Origin: Arthrobacter sp. | GTDB lineage: Bacteria > Actinomycetota > Actinomycetes > Actinomycetales > Micrococcaceae | Direction: 5' to 3' | Length of the DNA stretch: 64,000 bases | NCBI GenBank assembly: GCA_023264815.1 | Contig: JAHFUZ010000022.1 | Location: 1-64,000 of the forward strand | Shown: piece by piece, positions 35,792 to 42,878 of the stretch | Layout: every line of letters begins with the position of its first letter | Numbering within the stretch: the stretch's first letter is position 1 | Translations under genes and position numbers: made by a program | Notes under the pieces: model-generated | Seen by the model: only the letters and a program-made list of their open reading frames with translations | Databases searched by the model: none | What the model was told of the DNA's origin: nothing

Positions 35792-37134
35792 CTTTCTGAA
35801 GTTCCCGGCGCTGAAGGGACAGAAGCGCCCCACCTCGCCACCAGGGATGTATTCACGATCATGTTGCCTGCATGGGTGTGCCGAAGGGTGTCCAACATGA
35901 CTCCCAGGGCGCCGTCCTTCGGAAGAAATCCGCAGATTCCCAGGCGGGCGGCCTCACGCAAAGCTTCCTGTGACGGGTTGCCTGTGAGCATGACGATCCG
36001 GGTTTCCGGCGCTTCCGCCAGGATGCGCTCGGCAGCCGTCAGCCCGGAGCCGTCGGGAAGGTACAAGTCCATGATCACGACGTCGGGACCAAGGTCCCGG
36101 AACATGGTCACCGCAGATGCCACGGTTTTTGCTGCTCCTACACTCTTCAGGTCCGGCTCGCGGTCCAGTGCACCAGCCAAGAGGTCGGAAAACGTGGTGT
36201 GGTCATCAACGATCAGGATTCGCAGCCGTTCCGTTTCCGGCCTGGTCATCCCAGCGATGGGACCGCTTTCGAAGATTCCGTAGCTGGGGACGAACGCGTG
36301 CCCCGGCGTGGACGCCGCCGCGGTGTTCCTCAGGAGCCTCGTCTGTACATCCCTCAGAGCCGGGCCCGGAGCGCAGCCCAATTCCTGGCCGATGACCCTG
36401 CGGCAGCGCTCGAAGGCTCTTAAGGCTTCGGTGTTCTCCCCGTTCTGCTCAAGCCCGAGGACCAAGGCCGTCCAGGCCCGTTCGTTGAGGGGATCTTCCT
36501 TCGCCGCGGCACTGCCCAGGGAAATTGCCGTGCTTGCTTCGCCCACGGCGAGCGCGGCTTCTGCAGCCATGACGCGGGCAAGGGCCACATGCGCTGCATG
36601 GGTGGCCCGCTCCTCCTCAGCCCAGGCCGGCAGCAGTTCGTCCCCGAGCAACGGAGCCGACGCCATGTCGAGTGCCTCCGTCAGCAGTGCCAGCGCTGCG
36701 CGGGGTTCCGCCTGGCTGGCTTCTCGGGTCAACGTACCGAAGCGGTCCAGATCCAGATCCACCAGGGCCCGGTCGATGGCATAGCCGCCAGTTACCGTCC
36801 GCAGGGGACCGCTTCGCCCGTTGCCGGGTTGCAGGTGGCGCCGGAGGACGCTGACATAACTTTCCAGGGTAGGCAGGGCAACTGCCGGATGGTTGCCACC
36901 CCACAGCAGGTCCATGATCCGGGGCTTGGACACTGCCGAACCAAAATTCATCAGCAAAATTTCAAGCACCTGGCGGGGTTTGGGTCCGCCAAGGTCATTG
37001 GCGCTCAGCGCTGTGTCCCCCCGGCGAATGGTCAACGGGCCAAAAACCGAAATCTGAAGCGTCGGCGCCCGCGGCGACACTTTCGGGACGGGGCCTGCAT
37101 CATCCCTGTCATGCGAAAGTTCCAAAGTCGTCAC
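35788..37134 (-). CDS. SARP-type regulator with C-terminal receiver domain
   Basis: A 448-residue fusion in unusual order. The N-terminal OmpR-type winged helix (about 26-115, FGPLTIRRGD, PRQVLEILL) is followed by a bacterial transcriptional activation (BTAD) domain (about 120-270) and then a CheY-like receiver (304-425) with Asp310/Asp311, phospho-acceptor Asp356 in VVIMDLYLPDG, Thr384 and Lys406. Typical response regulators have the receiver first. It is coupled to the following histidine kinase (GTGA overlap), so phosphorylation at Asp356 probably switches DNA binding. The GTG start at 37134 lies behind GGGGGAC. It is the best candidate to bind the repeated 16-bp elements nearby. Confidence 0.9.
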   Translation of the reverse strand: MTTLELSHDRDDAGPVPKVSPRAPTLQISVFGPLTIRRGDTALSANDLGGPKPRQVLEILLMNFGSAVSKPRIMDLLWGGNHPAVALPTLESYVSVLRRHLQPGNGRSGPLRTVTGGYAIDRALVDLDLDRFGTLTREASQAEPRAALALLTEALDMASAPLLGDELLPAWAEEERATHAAHVALARVMAAEAALAVGEASTAISLGSAAAKEDPLNERAWTALVLGLEQNGENTEALRAFERCRRVIGQELGCAPGPALRDVQTRLLRNTAAASTPGHAFVPSYGIFESGPIAGMTRPETERLRILIVDDHTTFSDLLAGALDREPDLKSVGAAKTVASAVTMFRDLGPDVVIMDLYLPDGSGLTAAERILAEAPETRIVMLTGNPSQEALREAARLGICGFLPKDGALGVMLDTLRHTHAGNMIVNTSLVARWGASVPSAPGTSER

Positions 37135-37602
37135 GTGGCGTCCCCCAATTAGTTGAGTTCTCCGTGTTTTTCATTGAAGTCTCGGGCGAAAACCCGAGCA
37201 ACAGTGATCACTACTCGCTTCTGAATACGCCGGCACTTGAACGCTGCGCCTCTACGCAGAACCGCCGAAGCCGGAGTCAGTTGAAGGCAGACAACAGCAG
37301 CTTTGGCGGGAACCGTTGTCGCTGGTGAGGCCGGAGTTTTGGCCGCTGGAGTCCAAGGTTGGGAAAACCTAGGTAGTCCCCGCAAGAGGGATCACCCGTG
37401 CCGAAGCTTTCCCCAAGACGGCCTACCTAATTTTGGGAGGGAGCAAGTTGAGCCCTGCTGCCGAGCCAGGGCAGGTTCAACGTCAGGGCGGGACTGGGTG
37501 CAGCCTTGGTTTGCCGATCGTCAAAGCCGTTGACCTGCGCAGTGCCACCGCGTCCCGGTCCCGAATCGGTACATGAGGAACACCACCAGGAAAGGCGATC
37601 CG
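37135..37602. other. Divergent regulatory region between the SARP gene and the small exported protein
   Basis: 468 bp without a credible gene (a minus-strand 78-codon frame is unsupported). It carries an element of the cluster motif, CTAGGTTTTCCCAACC on the minus strand (37358-37373), and a half-match, GAAGCTTTCCCCAAGA (37403-37418). Confidence 0.5.
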
Positions 37603-37788
37603 ATGAAGACAAACTGGTACCTCCCCCTCGCAGTATTGGTCGGCGGAGCGGGCCTGGCAGTCTGGACAGCTGCCACAGCGGCGCCGCCCACGGCTGTGAC
37701 CCCCGGAGTGAAGGTGGTGGCCGACGTGACACCCGAGGACTCCCCCCCAACACCAGGAAGGCAGTGTGTGCGTGACCTTGGAGACTAG
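37603..37788 (+). CDS. Small exported protein, 61 aa
   Basis: A 61-residue protein starting MKTNWYLPLAVLVGGAGLAV. A hydrophobic N-terminal segment ending TAATA before APPTAV looks like a cleavable signal peptide, leaving a mature peptide of about 35 residues rich in Pro and Val with one Cys near the end (RQCVRDLGD). ATG 37603 has AAAGG 7 bp upstream. It precedes the Cys-rich gene in the same direction. I do not recognise the family. Confidence 0.5.
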   Translation: MKTNWYLPLAVLVGGAGLAVWTAATAAPPTAVTPGVKVVADVTPEDSPPTPGRQCVRDLGD

Positions 37789-37823
37789 GATTTCCCAAGG
37801 TCCACAACACAGGGTTCCCCCAG
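37785..37823 (+). promoter_or_regulatory. Paired CTAGG-N4-CCC elements before the Cys-rich protein
   Basis: CTAGGATTTCCCAAGG (37785-37800) and, on the opposite strand, CTGGGGGAACCCTGTG (37808-37823), 23 bp start to start. A TATGAA-like -10 follows at about 37825, 15-20 bp before the ATG at 37848, so the transcript may have a very short leader. Confidence 0.5.
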
Positions 37824-37847
37824 TATGAACTCAGTACTGTCACATGC

Positions 37848-38198
37848 ATGGTCATATGTTCAGTCCTTCGGTGCACGAACCCCGGCTCCGCCTTTATGGC
37901 AGGATGCTTCAACAGGGCTACCGGCTATCACGAGGCTTATATCTGCGCTAGGCACAAGGCCTTGATCGAAGGCGGTGCACCCTGGGACATGGAAGGCCGG
38001 TATGTCCTGATGGGCCAGGACATAGCGCCTGTCCTCGAGAACTGGTCCGCCCGGCCAAGCACCGGGTCTGAGGGCTTCACTTTGACCCTTGAGATTGTGG
38101 GCCAGCTGAAGCCCCTGGAAGTCTTCCTGATGCCTGCCGAGGCGCGGACGTTGTCCGCGTTCATCGACGCGGACAACGGCGGGCTCGGCTGCGCCTAA
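37848..38198 (+). CDS. Uncharacterised Cys-rich protein, 116 aa
   Basis: A 116-residue cytoplasmic protein. The N-terminal half has four Cys in a zinc-ribbon-like layout: CSVLRC, AGCFNR and ICARHK. The rest has LTLEIVGQLKPLEVFLMPAEA, resembling a small beta domain. No Shine-Dalgarno is visible and a putative -10 lies close to the ATG, so it may be nearly leaderless. It is convergent with and overlaps by 4 bp the end of the signal peptidase gene. The function is unknown; zinc binding is inference. Confidence 0.6.
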   Translation: MVICSVLRCTNPGSAFMAGCFNRATGYHEAYICARHKALIEGGAPWDMEGRYVLMGQDIAPVLENWSARPSTGSEGFTLTLEIVGQLKPLEVFLMPAEARTLSAFIDADNGGLGCA

Positions 38199-38752
38199 CG
38201 CCCTGTAGCCCACTTCTGGCCCGGCAGCAGGGCACCCTGGACCGCTGTCAAAGGCACAGCTCCGAAGTCCCTGGAGTCGATGGACACGCCGCGGTTATCA
38301 CCCAGCAGGAAGACCGTTCCGGCAGGCACCTTGACGGGGCCAAAATATGTGGCGTCGATTCGGCTGTGGTCAACGAAAAGCTCCAGAACGGGGACGTCAT
38401 CGACGTACAGCTCCGAATCGCGGATGGCAACGCTCTGCCCTTCACCCGCAATGACCCGCTTGATGGCCGTATGTCCGTCGACGGGGTTGGTGAAGGCAAC
38501 CACTACCCCGTTCTGGATCCAGCCTGCAGCAGCGGCCGGCTTGAACAAGAGCACAATAGATCCCGAAGGAATGGTCGGCTCCATGCTGTCCGACGAAACA
38601 GTAAGTGGCTCCACCAGCCAGGCACGGGCGGCAAGAGCCAGCAGTCCAGGTATCAACGCGACCACAACAGCCCGGGGCCATTTCCCTTTTGCGAATCGCC
38701 CCGTGCGCGACTGCGCGGGATGCCGCGGGAGCCGCCGCCCGCCGTCGTTCAT
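38195..38752 (-). CDS. Type I signal peptidase
   Basis: A 185-residue membrane-anchored protease that removes signal peptides on the outer face of the membrane. One hydrophobic anchor (about 27-46) precedes box B with nucleophile Ser56 (SSDSMEPTIPSG), box D with general base Lys98 (HTAIKRVIAG), and box E (GDNRGVSIDSRDFG). The ATG at 38752 is preferred to one at 38788, which would overlap the oxidase gene. It is directly downstream of the multicopper oxidase gene. A clustered extra SPase I often serves a dedicated substrate; here that could be the neighbouring small exported protein or the Fn3 protein (inference). Confidence 0.9.
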   Translation of the reverse strand: MNDGGRRLPRHPAQSRTGRFAKGKWPRAVVVALIPGLLALAARAWLVEPLTVSSDSMEPTIPSGSIVLLFKPAAAAGWIQNGVVVAFTNPVDGHTAIKRVIAGEGQSVAIRDSELYVDDVPVLELFVDHSRIDATYFGPVKVPAGTVFLLGDNRGVSIDSRDFGAVPLTAVQGALLPGQKWATGR

Positions 38753-38766
38753 TACCCGCCCCGCTT

Positions 38767-40377
38767 TCAATCCTTCTCGTTGTCCCATACAGCCTTGGCC
38801 GCAGTCATGGGATCGTTGTAGTCCACGTCGGTCGCCGCCAGGCCCACCCGGAACTGAACCATCATGTCGTGGTCTTCATGCGGCAGATTGTGGCAGTGCA
38901 TCATGTAGACGCCCTTGTGCGGGGTGAATTTCATCAGGAGCCTGACAGTCTCGTCTTCACCGATGTACACAACGTCCTTCGGTCCGCGCTCGTAGGCGAA
39001 TGGCGCTCTTCCGTTTCGGCTGATGATCTGAAAATCCACCAGGTGGATGTGGAGCGGGTGGAACCAGCCGCCGGACCTGTTCTCAAATTCCCAGATTTCC
39101 ACCGAGTCTATGGCTGGATCGGCGACGACTTTCTTGTAACCACTGGCGATGACGTCCTGCCAGCTGTCGTCGTTGATGGTCCACATGTTGGTGGTGTCAT
39201 TCCGCTTGACCCGGAACCTGCGGGTCTTCACGGATTGCCCGCTTGTCAGCTGCATGGCCTCGCTGCCCGCCAGGGTGGTGGGAAGTTGGTTCCAGGTGGG
39301 GTCTGAGGTATCCACCGGTTCGTCCGTGACCTCGAACGCCATGATTTTGTTCGTGTAGTTGTAGTCCACGTTGTTCTTGTTCGACAGGTTCCGCAGTTCG
39401 ATCCGTTGCCCTGTCTTGTACTTCCGGAAATCGATCAGGACTTCATACCGCTCAGCCCCGGCATGGCGGTAGTTCGCCACATGCTGCGCTATGGGTACCA
39501 GTCCGCTATCGGTGCCCACGACCACCAGGGGGTCGCCGGTGCTGAGCATGGGACGCAACGAGCGGGAGATGGAAGCGTTCAGGACCCGAAAACGGTATAC
39601 GCGCTTTTGCACCTTCATCGCGGGCCAAGGCTGGCCGTTGACCAGGATCACGTCGCCCCAGAGGCCCGAGTGGCTGTTGTCGTCGTAGCCCAGGGCTCCG
39701 CTCGCGGCAAACATTGCGTCACTGATGGTCAGAGCGACGTCGTACCGGCCCTGCGGCAGCAGTTGCCGTTCGAGGGGATCGTGGATGTGGTACTGAGCCG
39801 CGAGGCCGGAATAGGCGTTCAGCGCAGTGAAGTGGACGCCGTGGTCGTGGTACCAGAGCGTGCGGGCCTGCTGGAAGTTGGGGTAGTAGTAGTCCTTATA
39901 GAACCCTGGGTGCGTGATGTCGCTGGCATAGCCGTCATACTGCGGCAGCGACGCCGACCCGTGCAGGTGCGTGGATGTTGAAAGACCGTGCCCGTCCAGG
40001 GCATGCTGGGCGGGAAGCTGGTTACGAATTCTCATGACAGCTTTGGTGCCCTGGTCCAGGCTGACGGTGGGTCCTGGGAACAATCCGTTATACCCGAGAA
40101 TCGGTGTGGTCAGCCGGGGCAGGATCTGGGCGGTGGCGGCCTTTTGTGTCACCCTGTAGTAGTTGACGGGCAGCCCGTCCGAGGGATCAGTACCGGTGGC
40201 GTAAGGCTCAAGGACCGGTGCCTGGACAAACGGGGTCTGGAACGGCCGGGGCATCTCGCTGTCGCTCAGCCGGCTGGCCGATTTGGCCTCCACCGCTCCC
40301 GTGGGCAGCGAGGCAGCACCCGCTCCCAGGGCTCCGAGTCCCCCGATCAATAAAACCTGACGGCGTGAGATTGTCAC
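38767..40377 (-). CDS. Tat-exported multicopper oxidase (bilirubin oxidase/CotA-like)
   Basis: A 536-residue extracytoplasmic oxidase that oxidises phenols or metal ions while reducing oxygen to water. The N-terminus SRRQVLLIGGLGALGAG is a twin-arginine signal, consistent with export after copper loading. All four copper motifs are present: THLHG, WYHDHGVH, HPLHIHLVDF and HCHNLPHEDHDMM, the last bearing the Cys and axial Met of the type 1 site. Cupredoxin domains run in the order of CotA/phenoxazinone-synthase relatives. The GTG start at 40377 has GGGAGG 6 bp upstream. Paired motif elements lie 45-90 bp before the start. Confidence 0.92.
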   Translation of the reverse strand: MTISRRQVLLIGGLGALGAGAASLPTGAVEAKSASRLSDSEMPRPFQTPFVQAPVLEPYATGTDPSDGLPVNYYRVTQKAATAQILPRLTTPILGYNGLFPGPTVSLDQGTKAVMRIRNQLPAQHALDGHGLSTSTHLHGSASLPQYDGYASDITHPGFYKDYYYPNFQQARTLWYHDHGVHFTALNAYSGLAAQYHIHDPLERQLLPQGRYDVALTISDAMFAASGALGYDDNSHSGLWGDVILVNGQPWPAMKVQKRVYRFRVLNASISRSLRPMLSTGDPLVVVGTDSGLVPIAQHVANYRHAGAERYEVLIDFRKYKTGQRIELRNLSNKNNVDYNYTNKIMAFEVTDEPVDTSDPTWNQLPTTLAGSEAMQLTSGQSVKTRRFRVKRNDTTNMWTINDDSWQDVIASGYKKVVADPAIDSVEIWEFENRSGGWFHPLHIHLVDFQIISRNGRAPFAYERGPKDVVYIGEDETVRLLMKFTPHKGVYMMHCHNLPHEDHDMMVQFRVGLAATDVDYNDPMTAAKAVWDNEKD

Positions 40378-40420
40378 GATCGGCCTCCCTTGTTCAGTAC
40401 AAGAACTGTGATGGACCGGT

Positions 40421-40468
40421 CTTGGAGATTTCCTGCACCGGGTTGCTTCTCCCTTGGAGAAACCATGC
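40421..40468 (-). promoter_or_regulatory. Two cluster-motif elements upstream of the multicopper oxidase
   Basis: CTTGGAGATTTCCTGC (40421-40436) and CTTGGAGAAACCATGC (40453-40468) are near-repeats, 32 bp apart, matching the half-conserved form of the CTAGG-N4-CCC element. They sit in the promoter region of the oxidase gene. Confidence 0.4.
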
Positions 40469-40501
40469 GGCTTATGCCAAGCCCCGAAATGACAGGACGC
40501 G

Positions 40502-41014
40502 CTACTTGCCACCGCGGTGGTGGCCGGCCCCGAGGGACAGCCCAGGTCCGCCCGGGAGTTCCAGCGTTAAATCGATTGCGCGGTCCGGCAGCTCGAACAC
40601 AAGGGTGGCGTTGATGCTCTCCCCTTGGAGTGCCGCTGTGGGAGCAGGAGAAAACCAGACTGCCTTCCACTCACCTGTGCCCAAGGCAGAGACTGCGTAC
40701 TGGGACGGCTCGAACCTCAGTCCGTTCTTGTCCATGGCGGTCAGCTCCACCATTATCCTGACGCGATGCATTTCTACGCCTGGAGGTTCGGCGAGCGCTG
40801 GGGAAAATGTGGGCGGCATCCACCCATCGGCCTCAAGCGGAATGACTCCGTGAATGCGGGCCAGGCCGCCGTCCAGATTGGCTGAGGCGCCAAGCATGGC
40901 AGGAGGCTTCCGGGGGGCAGCCATCAGGATGCTGGTGATCAGGATGCCAACGATCGCCAGCAAAACGGCCGGAACAAGGAACCTGGTGCGCTTAACCAGT
41001 GCTGTCGTTGCCAT
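40502..41014 (-). CDS. Membrane-anchored exported protein of the oxidase cluster, 170 aa
   Basis: A 170-residue protein with one N-terminal transmembrane segment (about 11-33, FLVPAVLLAIVGILITSIL) and a 135-residue extracytoplasmic beta domain containing GWMPPTFSPALAEPPGVEMHRVRI and ending in a His/Gly-rich tail (GAGHHRGGK) that could bind metal. I do not recognise the family. It is transcribed just before the multicopper oxidase and overlaps the Hpt-like gene upstream by 23 bp, so it may help deliver copper to, or anchor, the oxidase. That role is inference. Confidence 0.65.
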   Translation of the reverse strand: MATTALVKRTRFLVPAVLLAIVGILITSILMAAPRKPPAMLGASANLDGGLARIHGVIPLEADGWMPPTFSPALAEPPGVEMHRVRIMVELTAMDKNGLRFEPSQYAVSALGTGEWKAVWFSPAPTAALQGESINATLVFELPDRAIDLTLELPGGPGLSLGAGHHRGGK

Positions 41015-41555
41015 GCGGGCCAGTCTCCTGCGGGCTTCTAGGGAAACCCTTGGAGCCGTCCGGGACTCCTGCCGGCCTCATGCAATGCGGCTGCGCGCGC
41101 CCAGCCGCTTCGAGGTGCGTTCCGAGGGCATATGAGGTCTGTTCTGCGTGCTGCTTGATCTGCTGCAGATGCTTCGCCGCGAGCCACGGAAGGACAACGG
41201 AGGGTTTGGCCACCCGGATACCTTCACGTACGGCGATTTCCAGGCCACGGGCCAGGGTCGCGAGGCGGCTGGCGCCCACCATCTGGCTGGCGGTTTTGAG
41301 ACTGAGGACCGCATCCATGGCGCCAACCGCATCACCGGTGGTCAACGCCAGACGCAGATTTTCAATCCTGCGAGGCAAGGCCGTGAGGAAGTTCTGCACA
41401 AACACGCTCCAGATTTCGAATCCTGCGAGGTCCTCACGCAACTTCTCCAGCGCTATGGGGTCCAGCAGGGGCTGGTCGGTTTCGGCGCATATCTGGCGGG
41501 ATATCCCTGCAGCCTGCGGCCAATCCACCTCGTGATCTGGGGCAATACTCATCAT
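40992..41555 (-). CDS. Hpt-like protein lacking the phospho-acceptor histidine
   Basis: A 187-residue cytoplasmic protein whose central part (about 40-115) follows the histidine phosphotransfer four-helix layout: FVQNFLTALPRRIENLRLAL, then AMDAVLSLKTASQMVGASRLATLARGLE. In true Hpt domains the second segment reads AH-x-LKG; here His is replaced by Leu84 and Gly by Thr88, so phosphotransfer through this site is not possible. It may bind the nearby receiver or kinase without transferring phosphate. The C-terminal 50 residues are low-complexity. ATG 41555 begins about 25 bp after a cluster motif element. Confidence 0.6.
   Translation of the reverse strand: MMSIAPDHEVDWPQAAGISRQICAETDQPLLDPIALEKLREDLAGFEIWSVFVQNFLTALPRRIENLRLALTTGDAVGAMDAVLSLKTASQMVGASRLATLARGLEIAVREGIRVAKPSVVLPWLAAKHLQQIKQHAEQTSYALGTHLEAAGRAQPHCMRPAGVPDGSKGFPRSPQETGPHGNDSTG
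41038..41053 (-). promoter_or_regulatory. CTAGG-N4-CCC element upstream of the membrane-anchored protein
   Basis: CTAGGGAAACCCTTGG, one of the best matches to the cluster motif, 24 bp before the ATG of the membrane-anchored protein and inside the Hpt-like gene's 3' end. Confidence 0.45.
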
Positions 41556-41579
41556 GCTGAGGACATTACGGAGCGGAGA

Positions 41580-41617
41580 TTGGGGGAACCCTGCAGGCTT
41601 CCTTGTGGTTTCCTAAT
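41580..41617 (-). promoter_or_regulatory. Cluster-motif elements upstream of the Hpt-like gene
   Basis: TTGGGGGAACCCTGCA (41580-41595) and CTTGTGGTTTCCTAAT (41602-41617), 22 bp apart. The first closely matches the element at 37808-37823. Confidence 0.45.
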
Positions 41618-41634
41618 ACGGTCTCATAGGGACA

Positions 41635-41663
41635 ATCGTACCCATCTAGCGTACGATCGTACC
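41635..41663 (+). promoter_or_regulatory. Candidate TetR operator upstream of the acetyltransferase-TetR-MFS operon
   Basis: GTACGATCGTAC (41651-41662) is a perfect 12-bp palindrome. ATCGTACC is repeated at 41635-41642 and 41656-41663. The site lies about 30-55 bp before the first gene of an operon that encodes its own TetR protein. Confidence 0.55.
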
Positions 41664-41691
41664 TAACTCGAATTCGCGATCAGGGAGCGAT

Positions 41692-42300
41692 ATGCCCAGC
41701 AAGTACCTCATTGATGACGGCCGCAGCATGCGCCAGCGCATGCTGGACGGCGACGACTACATCGCCGACGATCCGGACTTGGCCGCTGCCAATCGACGGG
41801 CCATCGAACTGTCGCACCGCTTCGAACAGACCTGGCCCTCCGATCCCGATGCCGGCAACGCGATCCTGGCGGACCTGGTGGGTTCGCTGGGCGCCGGCAC
41901 GGAGGTACGCCCGGCGTTCCGGGTGGATTACGGCAGCTACATCTCCATCGGTGCCAGGACGTTCATCAATTACAACCTGACAGCCTTGGACGTCGCACCC
42001 ATCACCATTGGCGACGACGTCCAGATCGGACCCAACGTCCAGCTGCTGACGCCCACCCATCCGGTGGCGCCAGGGCCCCGGCGCGCAAAAGTGGAAGGCG
42101 CCAAGCCCATCACCATCGGGGACAACGTCTGGATTGGCGGCGGGGCCATCGTCCTGCCCGGCGTCAGCGTCGGCGAAAACTCCGTCATCGGGGCCGGCGC
42201 GGTGGTCACCAGGGACGTCCCGGCGAACGTTGTGGTGGTGGGCAACCCCGCCCGCGTGGTGCGCGGGCTCAGCGAAACTCCGGGGGTGGACCCGGCATGA
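41692..42300 (+). CDS. Sugar O-acetyltransferase (left-handed beta-helix, Mac/NodL type)
   Basis: A 202-residue cytoplasmic acetyl-CoA-dependent acetyltransferase. The N-terminal helical Mac-type region (MRQRMLDGDDYIADDPDLAAA) precedes hexapeptide repeats with the catalytic His in TPTHPV and turns such as ITIGDDVQIGPN, ITIGDNVWIGGG and SVIGAGAVVTRDV, ending GNPARVV. It acetylates a sugar hydroxyl, often as detoxification of non-metabolisable sugars. GGGAG lies 5 bp before ATG 41692. It is co-transcribed with TetR and MFS genes (ATGA overlaps), suggesting a detoxify-and-export unit. Confidence 0.9.
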   Translation: MPSKYLIDDGRSMRQRMLDGDDYIADDPDLAAANRRAIELSHRFEQTWPSDPDAGNAILADLVGSLGAGTEVRPAFRVDYGSYISIGARTFINYNLTALDVAPITIGDDVQIGPNVQLLTPTHPVAPGPRRAKVEGAKPITIGDNVWIGGGAIVLPGVSVGENSVIGAGAVVTRDVPANVVVVGNPARVVRGLSETPGVDPA

Positions 42301-42878
42301 CGGGCCCGGCGGCGGACAACACCACCGGGCCCAAACCGCGCCAGCGCCGGCACGAGCCGGACCGCCGGGAGCGGCTCATCGACGTCGCCCTCGACGTGAT
42401 CGCCGAACACGGCCTTGCCGGGACATCCCACCGCCGGGTCGCCGCGGCAGCGGAGGTTCCCCTGGGGTCCATGACCTACCACTTCGCCGGCAAGGACGAA
42501 CTGCTGGAAGCCGCCTTCACCCGGCTGGCCGAACAGACGGCCGATGCGTTTGACCAGGCCATGCTGCAGGCCAGGACCCCCGAAGAAGCCGTGGAGGCGA
42601 TCGTCGGGCTGATCACCGGCGATGTGCTCAACCGCCGGGAGTCCATGGTGGCCACGTACGAGCTCTACTCCCTGGCCGCCCGCAGGCCGGAAATACGCAC
42701 CATCACCAACGCCTGGATGGCCCGCAGCCGCAAAGCACTGGAACGCCACTTCGCTCCGGACATCACCGTGATGCTGGACGCCCTCATTGAAGGCCTGACC
42801 ATCCACCGGGCGCTCGCCCTCGACCCCATGCCGGACAGTACCGTCCGCGCAGCCGTCCAAAGGATCACCGCCGCATGA
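42297..42878 (+). CDS. TetR-family regulator of the acetyltransferase/MFS operon
   Basis: A 193-residue regulator with N-terminal HTH: LIDVALDVIAEHGLAGTSHR, then RVAAAAEVPLGSMTYHFAGKDELL. The C-terminal domain (about 85-185, YELYSLAARRPEIR) resembles transporter-linked TetR proteins. It overlaps its neighbours on both sides by ATGA, so it probably represses its own operon via the palindrome at 41651-41662 and is induced by a transported compound. Confidence 0.9.
   Translation: MTGPAADNTTGPKPRQRRHEPDRRERLIDVALDVIAEHGLAGTSHRRVAAAAEVPLGSMTYHFAGKDELLEAAFTRLAEQTADAFDQAMLQARTPEEAVEAIVGLITGDVLNRRESMVATYELYSLAARRPEIRTITNAWMARSRKALERHFAPDITVMLDALIEGLTIHRALALDPMPDSTVRAAVQRITAA

Noticed and set aside
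37149..37385. 78-codon minus-strand frame upstream of the SARP gene
   Set aside because: No Shine-Dalgarno or domain; it covers the divergent promoter and a motif element.
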